Origin: Spirochaetota bacterium | Lineage (GTDB): Bacteria > Spirochaetota > Spirochaetia > Treponematales > Rectinemataceae | DNA length: 64,000 nt | Direction: 5' to 3' | NCBI GenBank assembly: GCA_026398595.1 | Contig: JAPLSO010000049.1 | Coordinates: forward strand, 1 to 64,000 | Shown here: positions 50,207 through 58,744 of the stretch, piece after piece | Position numbering within the stretch: the first letter of the stretch is position 1 | How the letters are laid out: each line of letters opens with the position of its first letter | Position numbers and translations under genes: made by a program | Notes under the pieces: model-generated | What the model was told of the DNA's origin: nothing | Database searches by the model: none | The model's input: the letters and a program-made list of their open reading frames with translations, nothing else

Positions 50207-52377
50207 ACGCCCAGGCCCAGGGTGAGTCCGAACATGCGCACAAGGAGGCCGATGCCCCAGGCCAAGGCGAAGCCGTAGATTACCTGGAAGCCCAGCCATT
50301 TCCACCCTGCCTCGGTCTTGATGGCTCCCAGGGCCGCGAAACAGGGCGGCATGATCAGGACGAAGAGCATGAGGACAAGGGCCGTAAGCGGGTTGAGGGA
50401 AAGATCGTTCCGTAGAGTCTCGGTCAAGCCGGGGCCGCTGTCGGACTTGCCTGCCCCGTAGAGGATGCCGAGCGTCGAGACGACCGTCTCCTTGGCGGCG
50501 AAGCCGGTCAGGGCGGCTACGCCGATCTTCCAGTTGAAGCCCAGAGGCTTCATGGCCGGTTCGATGAACTTGCCTACTCTTCCCGCGAAGCTGTATTCAA
50601 GGCTGCGCTCGGCGAGCAGGTTCCCGGCGGCTGTCTCGGCTCTGGAAGACGAGTATTCCGGGTGGCTTGAAATCACGGCAGCGAGATACTCTGCCTTCAG
50701 CCCATCCCGCCCGGGGAGGGCGGGGAAGGCAGTGAGCAGCCAGATGAAGACCGATGCGGCGAGTATCACGGTGCCGGCTTTCTTGATGTATTGGACAGTC
50801 TTGGACCAGACATGCCACAGGACTCCCCGCAGGGTGGGAAGACGGTAGGGAGGCAGCTCCATGACGAAGGGGGTGGTGGGACCCTTAAGGACGGTCTTCC
50901 TGAGGATGATGGTCGAAAGCAGGGAGAGGGCGACGCCCGCCAGGTAGATGCCCATCACCGCGTTACCCGGGTTTTTCGGGAAGAAAGCTCCTGCCAGGAG
51001 GACGTAGACGGGGAGCTTGGCGCCGCAGCTCATGAAAGGGATGGCTAGGATGGTCGCTATCCTGTCCCGGGGGCTCTTGAGAGTGCGGGCAGCCATGATG
51101 GCCGGCACGGAACAGCCGAAGCCCAGGATCATGGGGAGGAAGGACTGCCCGTGGAGACCGAAGGCGTGCAGGAACTTGTCCGTCAGAAAAGCTGCCCTGG
51201 ACATGTAGCCCAGGTCCTCGAGTATGGAGAGGCAGAAGAAGAGGATGACGATGGTCGGGACGAAGGAGAGGACGCCGCCGACGCCGCCCAGTATCCCGTC
51301 GACGACGAGGGAGCGGAGGAGACCCTCCGGTATGAAGGCCGAAGCACGGGCTCCCAGAAAACGGAAGAGGGACTCCAGCCAGGCTCGGGGAAACTCACCG
51401 ACGGCAAAGGTCAGCTCGAAGACGCCCGCGATGATAAGAAAGAAGAGGGGGAGCCCGAGATACTTGTCCATGAGGAACCGGTCGATGCGTTCCGTCATTG
51501 GTTTCCCGTCCACCGGGGTCGAGGTGATGGCTTCCTGCGTCGCTCCCCGGATATAGCCGTAACGCTGCTCGGCCACGACGATCTCGGCGTCCTTGCCGAA
51601 GTGCTTGCCCAGCCAAGCCCTGGCTTCGGCCGCCATGGCCAGAATGGCCGAGGCATCGGCATGTCCAGAAAGCCGCCGGGCAGCGTCCTCGTCCTTTTCC
51701 AGAAGCTTGAGGGCGATCCAGCGAGCGGGATAAACGGATGTGAAGGCTGGGTCCTTTTCGAGCGCGGCCGTCAGCGGTTCGAGGCGGGATTCGACCTCGC
51801 TGCCATAGAGGGGGAAGCGGAATTCGCTCGCGCCTAAAGGCGAGTCTTCCAGGGCGCGCCTTTGGGCGCGCCTGAGAGCGGCGACGATGGCGTCGAGGAG
51901 CCGGTCGGCCCCTTTCCCGTCCGTCCCGACGGTCTTGACGAAGGGGATGCCCAGGGTCGAGGAAAGAATCTTTTCGTCGATCTGTATGCCATTCCTGGCG
52001 GCCTCGTCGGACATGTTGAGCGCGCCGACCAGGGGCACGCCCAGCTCTTGGAACTGAAGACAGAGGGCGAGACTCCGTTCGAGGGTGGTGGAATCGAGGA
52101 CGTCGACGACGAGGTCGGGCTTCTCGTCCAGCACGAAGTCCCGGGCCACCATCTCGTCCAGGGAATAGGCGGTGAGGCTGTAGGTCCCCGGCAGGTCGAC
52201 GAAGCTGAACTTCTGGCCCCTGTATTCCCGCTCGCCCTCGAGCTTCTCGACCGTGACGCCGGGGTAATTGCCCACCTTCTGGTGCGCTCCCGTCAGGGCG
52301 TTGAAAAGGCTGGTCTTGCCGGCATTGGGATTGCCGGACAGCGCCACCTTGATCGTCGAGCCGGGAGTCGGTTTCAT
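50203..52377 (-). CDS. feoB: Ferrous iron transport protein B
   Basis: A 724-residue inner-membrane Fe2+ transporter with an N-terminal G domain. G1 is GNPNAGKT (residues 15-22), then GNYPGVTVEKLEG (switch I), DLPGTYSL (G3) and NMSD (G4). Membrane domains follow with the Gate motifs MILGFGCSVPAIMAARTL and MSCGAKLPVYVLL, including conserved cysteines. ATG 52377 overlaps the feoA stop as ATGA, and the 12-codon longer frame is rejected for that reason. An Arg-rich inset (RRAQRRALEDSP) is encoded by palindromic 12-bp units. It is the last gene of fur-feoA-feoB. Confidence 0.95.
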   Translation of the reverse strand: MKPTPGSTIKVALSGNPNAGKTSLFNALTGAHQKVGNYPGVTVEKLEGEREYRGQKFSFVDLPGTYSLTAYSLDEMVARDFVLDEKPDLVVDVLDSTTLERSLALCLQFQELGVPLVGALNMSDEAARNGIQIDEKILSSTLGIPFVKTVGTDGKGADRLLDAIVAALRRAQRRALEDSPLGASEFRFPLYGSEVESRLEPLTAALEKDPAFTSVYPARWIALKLLEKDEDAARRLSGHADASAILAMAAEARAWLGKHFGKDAEIVVAEQRYGYIRGATQEAITSTPVDGKPMTERIDRFLMDKYLGLPLFFLIIAGVFELTFAVGEFPRAWLESLFRFLGARASAFIPEGLLRSLVVDGILGGVGGVLSFVPTIVILFFCLSILEDLGYMSRAAFLTDKFLHAFGLHGQSFLPMILGFGCSVPAIMAARTLKSPRDRIATILAIPFMSCGAKLPVYVLLAGAFFPKNPGNAVMGIYLAGVALSLLSTIILRKTVLKGPTTPFVMELPPYRLPTLRGVLWHVWSKTVQYIKKAGTVILAASVFIWLLTAFPALPGRDGLKAEYLAAVISSHPEYSSSRAETAAGNLLAERSLEYSFAGRVGKFIEPAMKPLGFNWKIGVAALTGFAAKETVVSTLGILYGAGKSDSGPGLTETLRNDLSLNPLTALVLMLFVLIMPPCFAALGAIKTEAGWKWLGFQVIYGFALAWGIGLLVRMFGLTLGLGV
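51831..51872 (-). repeat. Palindromic 12-bp type units inside feoB
   Basis: CGCCTAAAGGCG at 51831-51842 is of the same CGCCTNNAGGCG type as the array in etfA. Nearby, two GGCGCGCC octamers flank TTTG (51853-51872). In frame they encode an Arg-rich inset of FeoB between the G domain and the following helical part. Confidence 0.6.
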
Positions 52378-52655
52378 CGGTGGGGGTCTGCCTTGGGAGC
52401 GATTTCGATGCATGAAGCCGAACCTGGGCCTTTATAGGGCAAAACTTCTATGCAGGCGGCCTCACCCCTCCTGATGAGGAGGTCATAACCGCGAAGGCGG
52501 ATCTGCATGGGGCCGCGCAGAAGGGCATGCCGGACCATTTCGCCGGCCGAACCCTCGGTGAACCCCATGTCGGCCAGTCGCCTGCCCATCTCTCCGGCCA
52601 CCTTGACCTTGGCCACCATAAATCGCACGCCTGGGGCGACTTCGCTCAAGGTCAT
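52374..52655 (-). CDS. feoA: Ferrous iron transport protein A
   Basis: A 93-residue SH3-like protein that assists FeoB. Typical sequence: RFMVAKVKVAGEMGRRLADM then GFTEGSAGEMVRHALLRGPM and IQIRLRGYDLLIRRGEA. It starts with ATGA overlap on the fur stop and ends with ATGA overlap into feoB. The last 15 residues (SASCIEIAPKADPHR) extend beyond the usual domain. Confidence 0.92.
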   Translation of the reverse strand: MTLSEVAPGVRFMVAKVKVAGEMGRRLADMGFTEGSAGEMVRHALLRGPMQIRLRGYDLLIRRGEAACIEVLPYKGPGSASCIEIAPKADPHR

Positions 52656-53119
52656 GACTTGCCTCCTTCGGCGTCGGGCTTACCGGTACCTGCCGCGCAT
52701 TCGGCGCAGAGGCCAATGAGCTGCATTTTGTGTTCGAGGGGTGTGAAGCCGTACCGTACGAAGATGGCTTCCTGGGCTTTCTCTATCGTCGGGTCGCAGA
52801 ACTCCACGATCTTCCCGCAGCGCTCGCAGCGCAGATGATCATGATGGCTGTGCTTGAACGCGTGCTCGTAGGTCTTGGCCCCGTCGTCTTGGCAGGCCTC
52901 CCGGGCCAGCCCTGCCTCGGACAGGAGCTTCACCGTGCGGAAGACGGTCGCCTGCCCGATGCCAGGGTCTTTCTTCTTGACCTCGGTGAAGAGAAGCTCG
53001 GCTGTCATGTGCCCTTCGAGTTCCAGGAAGGCCTCCAGCACAACCTTGCGCGCTCGCGTGACCTTCAGGCCCCCGCCCTTAAGAAACTTTTCCATGACCG
53101 CGCACTCGGCTCTATCCAT
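52652..53119 (-). CDS. fur: Ferric uptake regulator
   Basis: A 155-residue Fur-family repressor. The winged helix includes TVFRTVKLLSEAGLAREAC. The metal-sensing HSHHDHLRCERCGKIVEF (residues 90-107) and the second Cys pair CAEC (138-141) make two structural-zinc type CxxC motifs. It leads the fur-feoA-feoB operon, with a Fur box just upstream, so it should repress itself and iron uptake when Fe2+ is plentiful. Other family members (Zur, PerR) are less likely given feoAB. Confidence 0.93.
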   Translation of the reverse strand: MDRAECAVMEKFLKGGGLKVTRARKVVLEAFLELEGHMTAELLFTEVKKKDPGIGQATVFRTVKLLSEAGLAREACQDDGAKTYEHAFKHSHHDHLRCERCGKIVEFCDPTIEKAQEAIFVRYGFTPLEHKMQLIGLCAECAAGTGKPDAEGGKS

Positions 53120-53135
53120 AGGTTATCCCTAATAT

Positions 53136-53157
53136 GAGAATGATTATCATTATCATT
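53136..53157. promoter_or_regulatory. Fur box upstream of fur-feoA-feoB
   Basis: GAGAATGATTATCATTATC matches the classical 19-base Fur box GATAATGATAATCATTATC at 17 of 19 positions, 17 bases before the fur start codon. An AT-rich stretch around it suits the promoter. Confidence 0.88.
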
Positions 53158-53228
53158 TTGCTGGAATTCCGTCAAGTAGTCAGCGTGAATTCGGACAATA
53201 ATAGGGGCTTTCCGCGGTGCGAAGGCTA

Positions 53229-54005
53229 TCAGCGGCCGTAAGCGGGGGCCAGCCTCTCGGGACAGGTATAGACGATCGGATTGCGTGACCCAATCCTTCC
53301 GACCAGGGTGATGCCCGCCTCGACGGCGATCGCATAGGCTTCGGTCGTAGGGATGCTTCGCGTCACGAGGATGGGAACGCCCGCGTTTACGGCCTTCGCG
53401 GCCATGTCGGCAGCGATGCGTCCGCTCGTCAGGACGACGGAGGCGGAGAAGTCGACGCCATCCAGAAAGCCGCGGCCGAGGACCTTGTCGACCGCGTTGT
53501 GCCGGCCCACGTCCTCGCGTACGACAAAAAAGGAGCCGCAGGCCAGAGCCGCGGCATGGAGGCCGCCTGTTTTCCGGTACAATTCGGCAGCCGAGAACAT
53601 CGCCGCGGCCCAGATGCCCAGCTGGGCGAGAGTCGGGGCGGGGAGCGGCGCCGGTTTTACTTGAGCTTTAACCTTGGACTCGACCCGCGCGGCGCCGCAT
53701 CCGGAGAAGACGAGGCCTTCGGGTTCGATGCTCGCGCCCAAGCCCGAAGCCGTCTTCACGTGGACACTTCGCATGTCGGGGCAGACCGAGAGGGAGAGAA
53801 GGTCGGCCTTCGAGGCTATGAGGCCTTTGGAGAACAGATGGCCGACAGCCAGTTCGTCGAGGTCGTAAGGTGAGCACATGAGGAGGGCGAAGGGCCTGCC
53901 GTCGAGAATGAGGTCGACGGGCGCCTCGGGAGCCAGGGGCAGGGATCCGCGGGAAGTATCGGGAATCGTCGGGTTGTTCATCGCTCTGGCACTCTCTTCG
54001 GTCAT
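53229..54005 (-). CDS. fdhD: Formate dehydrogenase accessory sulfurtransferase FdhD family
   Basis: A 258-residue protein that delivers sulfur to the molybdenum cofactor of formate dehydrogenases. Family blocks are LMCSPYDLDELAVGHLFSKG, VREDVGRHNAVDKVLGR and SGRIAADMAAKAVNAGVPIL with VTRSIPTTEAYAIAVEAG. The conserved CGxCG loop reads SGCGAARVES: the first Cys is kept but the second is Ala. ATG 54005 is used; a longer frame overlaps mgtE, and ATG 53981 is also possible. No formate dehydrogenase gene is in the window. Confidence 0.9.
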   Translation of the reverse strand: MTEESARAMNNPTIPDTSRGSLPLAPEAPVDLILDGRPFALLMCSPYDLDELAVGHLFSKGLIASKADLLSLSVCPDMRSVHVKTASGLGASIEPEGLVFSGCGAARVESKVKAQVKPAPLPAPTLAQLGIWAAAMFSAAELYRKTGGLHAAALACGSFFVVREDVGRHNAVDKVLGRGFLDGVDFSASVVLTSGRIAADMAAKAVNAGVPILVTRSIPTTEAYAIAVEAGITLVGRIGSRNPIVYTCPERLAPAYGR

Positions 54006-54036
54006 GAGTATGCCGAAGCCGGTCCGGGGCGGCAAG

Positions 54037-55413
54037 CTATATCCCAAGGGTGATCCTCGCCGCGGCGAAATAGATGAAGAGCCCGATGATGTCGGCGATC
54101 GTCGCGAGAACGGGGCCCGAGACGAGGAAGGGATCGAGCCCCAGGGCCTTTGCCCCGAGGGGCAGGAGGGCTCCCATTATCGTGGAGACGAATACCTGGA
54201 GGACAAGAGATATTCCGATTGCCAGGCCGAGGTCGAGGGCGGTGATAGGCACGGCTGTCTCGTTCCCTCCCTGGAGGAGGATTCGGGCGAAGACGAGGAT
54301 GCCCAGAAGGGCCGCGGAGAGAAGGCCGACCCTCGCCTCTTTCCAGAGGACCTTGATCCCATCCCCGGGCCGGAGTTCCTCGAGGAAGAGAGAGCGCAGG
54401 ACGGCCGAGGCCGATTGGCCGGCCGCGTTGCCGCCTGCCCCCGCGAGCACGGGGATATAGAGAGCGAGGGCCGCTACGGCGGCGAGGAGATTCCGGTTGG
54501 ACTGGATGATTCCGCCCGCCAGAAGGCCGGCGATCGCCAGGACGAGGAGCCAGCCAATGCGTTTGCCGAAGGCGATCCACACGGAGCCGTTGAGGTAGGG
54601 GACCGCCTCGTTGCCTGCCGATATCGCCATAAGCCGTTCCTCTTCCTCGGTGCGCTTCGCCTCGAGGGCCGCGACGATATCCCTATGCCGTATCACGCCG
54701 ATGAGGATCTCGTCGGAATCGACGACGGGGAGGCTGAGGACGCCGTAGCGTAGGACCTTGCGCAGGGCTTCTTCCCTTCCGTTGAAGGCGTTTATCGACT
54801 GGGGACACAGGCGCGCGACCGAGCTCAGGGCCGCGTCGGGATCGGCGGCGATAAGGGCCGCAAGTTCGACCGATCCCGTCATATGTCCCTGTCCGTCGAT
54901 CACGAAGATCTCGTGGATTGTCTCAGCCTTTCCCGCCCCTGCCTTGAGCCTGAGTATTGCGTCCCTGACCTTAAGTTCGGGGCTGAGGGCCAGAAAATCG
55001 CTGGTCATGATCGATCCCGCGCAACCTTCCGGGTATTGGGCGAGGAACTTGAACGACTCCCTTTCTACAGGGCCGAGAGCCTCGAGAATGGAGGCGCGGC
55101 GTGGCGTCGGCAAGGCTTTAAGGAAGTCGACCCTGGCGTCGGGCGCCATTACGGCGGCGAGGCGGGCGAGGTCGACGCCGTCCAGGAATCCGGCCAGGTC
55201 GACCTGGAGGGCCTGCGGGAGCTTGGCGAATATTCCGGCTCCATCCCGCGCGTCCATGGCCCTAAGGAGGGTAGCCGAGAGGGTCGGGGTCAATCCTTCG
55301 AGGACTTCTCCCGCCTCGACGGGATGGAGGGAGAGGAGAAAGGCGCAGGCTTCGGCTGTCCTGTCTTCCTCGACGAGTTTCTTCATATCCGGTACGAGCA
55401 GCGGATCGAGCAT
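54037..55413 (-). CDS. mgtE: Magnesium transporter MgtE
   Basis: A 458-residue Mg2+ channel. The N domain spans residues about 20-125 (helical, MgtE_N). A CBS pair (about 135-260) includes IMTSDFLALSPELKVRDAI and LRYGVLSLPVVDSDEILIGV. The five-helix membrane domain has VLAGAGGNAAGQSASAVLR, the pore-lining MgtE motif, and FVSTIMGALLPLGAKALGLDP. GGAGG precedes ATG. A small hairpin (55428-55445) lies in its leader, too short to be an M-box. It precedes fdhD by 32 bases. Confidence 0.94.
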   Translation of the reverse strand: MLDPLLVPDMKKLVEEDRTAEACAFLLSLHPVEAGEVLEGLTPTLSATLLRAMDARDGAGIFAKLPQALQVDLAGFLDGVDLARLAAVMAPDARVDFLKALPTPRRASILEALGPVERESFKFLAQYPEGCAGSIMTSDFLALSPELKVRDAILRLKAGAGKAETIHEIFVIDGQGHMTGSVELAALIAADPDAALSSVARLCPQSINAFNGREEALRKVLRYGVLSLPVVDSDEILIGVIRHRDIVAALEAKRTEEEERLMAISAGNEAVPYLNGSVWIAFGKRIGWLLVLAIAGLLAGGIIQSNRNLLAAVAALALYIPVLAGAGGNAAGQSASAVLRSLFLEELRPGDGIKVLWKEARVGLLSAALLGILVFARILLQGGNETAVPITALDLGLAIGISLVLQVFVSTIMGALLPLGAKALGLDPFLVSGPVLATIADIIGLFIYFAAARITLGI

Positions 55414-55446
55414 AGCGACCTCCTTGAACAGGCTTTTACGCCTGTC

Positions 55447-56067
55447 TCAAAGCCAGCCTGCGGGGTTGACCTTGTTGGCTGGCCCCGAGACTCCGGCGAG
55501 AATCCGGAGAACAACGTCGGCCTCCATGTTGGCGACGATGGCGACCCGCGGGGCGAAGGGCGGGCTGTCGGGTGATACTTCGCTCTTGAAATCGCCGCAG
55601 ATATGGAGTCTGCCTTTATGGATCACTTTAAGTTTTCCCAGCGAGCCGAGGCCGGCCAGGCCCGAGGCGGCGACGACCTGAGCCTTCGGAAGGCGGGTCA
55701 GGACTGTCTCGACGATCATCTCCTTGGCCGTAGCCTCGTCGACAGCCTCGACCACCACGGCACAATCCGAAAACAGGTCGACGAGGCTCTCCGCATCGAG
55801 CCTGATCCTGTGCGTCTCGATCATTGCATCAGGGGCTATTGCCGCGAGGTTTTCGGCGAGGGCATCGACCTTGGCCATGCCGATCTGGCGGGCGAAGTAG
55901 AACTGCCGGTCCAGATTGTCGAGGGAAACGGTGTCGAAATCGGCGATGACGAGGCTCCCCAGCCCGGCGCGGACAAGGGATGCGGCGCAGTTGGAGCCCA
56001 GGCCGCCGGCACCGGCTATCCCCACCTTCGCGGTCGAGAGGATCGAGCGCAGGCCGTCCCTGTCCAT
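55447..56067 (-). CDS. thiF: ThiF-family sulfur-carrier adenylyltransferase
   Basis: A 206-residue E1-like enzyme. The ATP-binding motif is VGIAGAGGLGSNCAASLVRA; DFDTVSLDNLDRQFYF and VVEAVDEATAKEMIVE follow. The short length, FYFARQIGMAKVDALAENL segment and lack of CxxC zinc pairs fit the ThiF type 2 of anaerobes, which activates the ThiS C-terminus for thiazole synthesis. Neighbouring thiSGH genes are not in the window, so MoeB-like use (fdhD is nearby) remains possible. Confidence 0.82.
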   Translation of the reverse strand: MDRDGLRSILSTAKVGIAGAGGLGSNCAASLVRAGLGSLVIADFDTVSLDNLDRQFYFARQIGMAKVDALAENLAAIAPDAMIETHRIRLDAESLVDLFSDCAVVVEAVDEATAKEMIVETVLTRLPKAQVVAASGLAGLGSLGKLKVIHKGRLHICGDFKSEVSPDSPPFAPRVAIVANMEADVVLRILAGVSGPANKVNPAGWL

Positions 56068-56147
56068 GAGCCCAATCTACTGAGGTTTTACCGGACGCGC
56101 AAGGAAGCAATCCACGATCGTTCCGGGCAAGTCCTACTCGATTTCCT

Positions 56148-57065
56148 TCAAGTAGGGAAGAAGGCTTCGATGGCGCCGAGGATACCGGGCTCGAAGGCAA
56201 TTCCGGGGGACCAGCCGAGGGCTTCGAGGCGGCTCGTGTCCATCCCGCAGTCCCGGGGACGGGGCGCTCCACGGGGCGGGGCCGGGTCGGGCGCGAGGAA
56301 GGAGGCGTCGATACCCAGCCCGGCCGCCATGGCCATCGTCATCGCGTATTTGGTCCAGGCCCTGGGGCCCGAGAGGAGGTAGAGGGGAAGGCCGCCCTGG
56401 ACGCGGGCGGCTTCGAGAGCTTCTTTACCCTTCATCCTTTCGCGCAGTATCGCGACGATAGCCTCCGAGACGTCGTCGACGTGGATGGGGTAGCGATTGG
56501 CCCAGGCTTCGATCTTCTGGGGCCGTCCCGATTTCAGCGCGAGGGCGAGAACGGTGACGGAGCTTTCCTCAAGGCTGAGCACGGGGCCGTAGAGGACGGG
56601 TATCCTCAGGACGGCTGCGTCATCGAGGAAACTCGCGATCGCCCTTTCCCCGGCGAGCTTTTCGGCGCCGTAGGTGTTGAGCGGATGAACCGGCGAATCG
56701 GGAAAATAAGGGGGATCGAATCCGTCGTACACGTAGTCGGTAGAGATGTAGAGAAGGAAAGCGCCCCGTTTGGCGCATTCTTCGGCCATGGCCGCCGTGG
56801 CGGCGACATTGAGCGATTCGGCGAGGGCCGGGTCCTTGTCCACGACGTCGGGCCTGCGCTCGGCCGCGGCATGAATCACGAAGTCGGGTTGGGCCGCGTC
56901 GAAGAGCCTTCGAAGCTCCCAAGGATTCCGCAGGTCGGCGCGGATGAGGGGCGGCTCGGCTCGGGAGTAGGCGGCCGCGGTGAGCTGGAATTCGGGAACG
57001 GCCGACAGGCGGATCCGCAGGGATCGGCCCAGAAGACCCGACGCACCGGTGAGCAGTAGACGCAT
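56148..57065 (-). CDS. RmlD-type sugar-nucleotide reductase (extended SDR)
   Basis: A 305-residue extended SDR similar to dTDP-4-dehydrorhamnose reductase. The cofactor motif is LLLTGASGLLGRSLRIRL, then PDFVIHAAAERRPDVVD and the active site YISTDYVYDG with TYGAEKLAGERAIASF (Tyr-x3-Lys). ATG 57065 is chosen because the family starts here. The MAT2B-like subgroup shares AERRPD and cannot be excluded. It stands alone on the minus strand, divergent from pdxS, with no other rhamnose-pathway genes nearby. Confidence 0.85.
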   Translation of the reverse strand: MRLLLTGASGLLGRSLRIRLSAVPEFQLTAAAYSRAEPPLIRADLRNPWELRRLFDAAQPDFVIHAAAERRPDVVDKDPALAESLNVAATAAMAEECAKRGAFLLYISTDYVYDGFDPPYFPDSPVHPLNTYGAEKLAGERAIASFLDDAAVLRIPVLYGPVLSLEESSVTVLALALKSGRPQKIEAWANRYPIHVDDVSEAIVAILRERMKGKEALEAARVQGGLPLYLLSGPRAWTKYAMTMAMAAGLGIDASFLAPDPAPPRGAPRPRDCGMDTSRLEALGWSPGIAFEPGILGAIEAFFPT

Positions 57066-57219
57066 GATAGTGGATTCTACCACGGCCTGAGCGCGTGGAT
57101 AAAGGCAGGCGCATTTTCCGGCCTTTCAGGGCCAGCCGCAAACTTGCACAAATGAGTCGTTTCCGATAGTGTTAGATTGAAAGACAAGCCGAGTGCGTAT
57201 CATTCGCGAGGAGCATCAT

Positions 57220-58125
57220 ATGGATATGGAGTTCTGGTCAGCCCGCCAAAGCGCGGTCTGGAAGACGAAAGTAGGTCTGGCCGAAATGCTCAAGGGCGGG
57301 GTCATCATGGACGTCACGAACGCGACCCAGGCCAAGTTAGCCGAGGAAGCAGGCGCCGCCGCCGTCATGGCTCTCGAGCGCGTGCCCGCCGACATACGGG
57401 CCCAGGGCGGCGTCGCCCGAATGTCCGACCCCAAGATGATCAAGGAAATCCAGGACGCGGTGTCCATTCCCGTCATGGCCAAGTGCAGGATAGGGCACTT
57501 CGTCGAGGCTCGGATCCTCGAAGCCCTGGGCGTGGATTTCATCGACGAATCCGAAGTCCTCACGCCTGCCGACGACAGATTTCACGTCCTCAAGCGGGAT
57601 TTTATCGTCCCCTTCGTCTGCGGCTGCCGCGACCTGGGCGAGGCCCTTCGCCGCATCGGCGAAGGCGCCGCCATGATCCGGACCAAGGGTGAGCCTGGCA
57701 CGGGCGACGTCATCGAGGCCGTCCACCACATGCGGGCGGTGCGCGACGGCATAACCCGTCTTTCCTCCCTTCCCGAGGAAGAGTTGATGAGCGCGGCCAA
57801 GGAACTGGGCGCCCCCTACGAGCTCGTTTACGAGGTAGCCAAGACAGGCAGGCTTCCCGTCCCCAATTTCTCGGCGGGCGGCATAGCCACCCCTGCCGAC
57901 GCCGCCCTCATGATGCAGCTCGGCGCCGAGTCCATCTTCGTGGGCTCAGGCATCTTCAAGTCGGGCGACTCTGCCCGCAGGGCCCGCGCCATCGTTGGCG
58001 CCGTGGTCAACTTCAAGGATCCCAAAGCCCTGGCCGAGCTCTCCGAGGATCTGGGCGAAGCCATGGTAGGCATCAACGTCTCCGAGCTGGGAGAGGGCGA
58101 CAAAATGGCCGTACGGGGCTGGTGA
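57220..58125 (+). CDS. pdxS: Pyridoxal 5'-phosphate synthase subunit PdxS
   Basis: A 301-residue lyase barrel that builds PLP from ribose 5-phosphate, glyceraldehyde 3-phosphate and ammonia. The first catalytic Lys is Lys88 in [14 protein letters not shown] (Lys81 of the B. subtilis enzyme), the second in [31 protein letters not shown] forms the phosphate site. ATG 57220 has GAGGAG in good position; an upstream GTG is less likely. pdxT follows after four bases. This DXP-independent route makes the cell self-sufficient in PLP. Confidence 0.97.
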   Translation: MDMEFWSARQSAVWKTKVGLAEMLKGGVIMDVTNATQAKLAEEAGAAAVMALERVPADIRAQGGVARMSDPKMIKEIQDAVSIPVMAKCRIGHFVEARILEALGVDFIDESEVLTPADDRFHVLKRDFIVPFVCGCRDLGEALRRIGEGAAMIRTKGEPGTGDVIEAVHHMRAVRDGITRLSSLPEEELMSAAKELGAPYELVYEVAKTGRLPVPNFSAGGIATPADAALMMQLGAESIFVGSGIFKSGDSARRARAIVGAVVNFKDPKALAELSEDLGEAMVGINVSELGEGDKMAVRGW

Positions 58126-58129
58126 ACAA

Positions 58130-58744
58130 TTGGGACTTAAAGCATCCATTGCCGCGTCTGGACCGGTAGGTGTCCTCGCCCTCCAGGGCGACTACGCCGC
58201 GCATGTGGCCGCGCTGCGCGCCGCGGGGGCCGAGGCCATCGAAGTCCGGTCGGCCAGGGACCTCGCCACGGTCGTGGCCATGGTCCTGCCGGGCGGCGAG
58301 AGCACCGTCATGGGCTCGCTTCTCGCCCGCTTCGGCTTCCTGGAACCCCTGAAGGACAGGATCCGGAACGGTATGCCCGTCTTCGGTACCTGCGCCGGCC
58401 TCATCCTTCTCGCCGAGGAGCTCGAGGACAGCGATCAGCCCAGACTGGGCCTCCTTTGCGTCAAGGTGCGGAGGAACGCCTACGGCACCCAGGTGGACAG
58501 CTTCAGGGCGCCCCTTAAGACCGCTGTTCCCGGTGCCGAGCGGCTGGAGGGAGTCTTCATCCGGGCGCCTAAGATCATTAAGCTTGGACAGGGTGTGGAA
58601 GTCCTGGCCCGCCAGGGTGGGGATCCCGTTCTCGTCCGTCAGGGTTCGATCCTCGCCGCGAGCTTTCATCCCGAACTCAACCTTCCTTCCGCCATCCACG
58701 AATGGTTCCTGGGATTTCCCATCGAACCGAGGAGGCTCACCTGA
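58130..58744 (+). CDS. pdxT: Pyridoxal 5'-phosphate synthase glutaminase PdxT
   Basis: A 204-residue class I glutaminase that feeds ammonia to PdxS. It has VGVLALQGDYAAHVAALRAA, LPGGESTVMGSL, the nucleophile Cys88 in FGTCAGLILLA and the His-Glu pair in SFHPEL. The start is TTG 58130 without a strong ribosome site, so coupling to pdxS translation is likely. It overlaps the next gene by 43 bases if that gene starts at ATG 58702. Confidence 0.95.
   Translation: MGLKASIAASGPVGVLALQGDYAAHVAALRAAGAEAIEVRSARDLATVVAMVLPGGESTVMGSLLARFGFLEPLKDRIRNGMPVFGTCAGLILLAEELEDSDQPRLGLLCVKVRRNAYGTQVDSFRAPLKTAVPGAERLEGVFIRAPKIIKLGQGVEVLARQGGDPVLVRQGSILAASFHPELNLPSAIHEWFLGFPIEPRRLT

Noticed and set aside
50187-53157. 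Third gene feoC in the iron operon
   Set aside because: No room: feoB ends 12 bases from the convergent tetR gene and no small frame with the FeoC winged helix is present.
55428-55445. Leader hairpin of mgtE as a magnesium riboswitch (M-box)
   Set aside because: Six base pairs and 34 bases of leader are far too little for the M-box fold.
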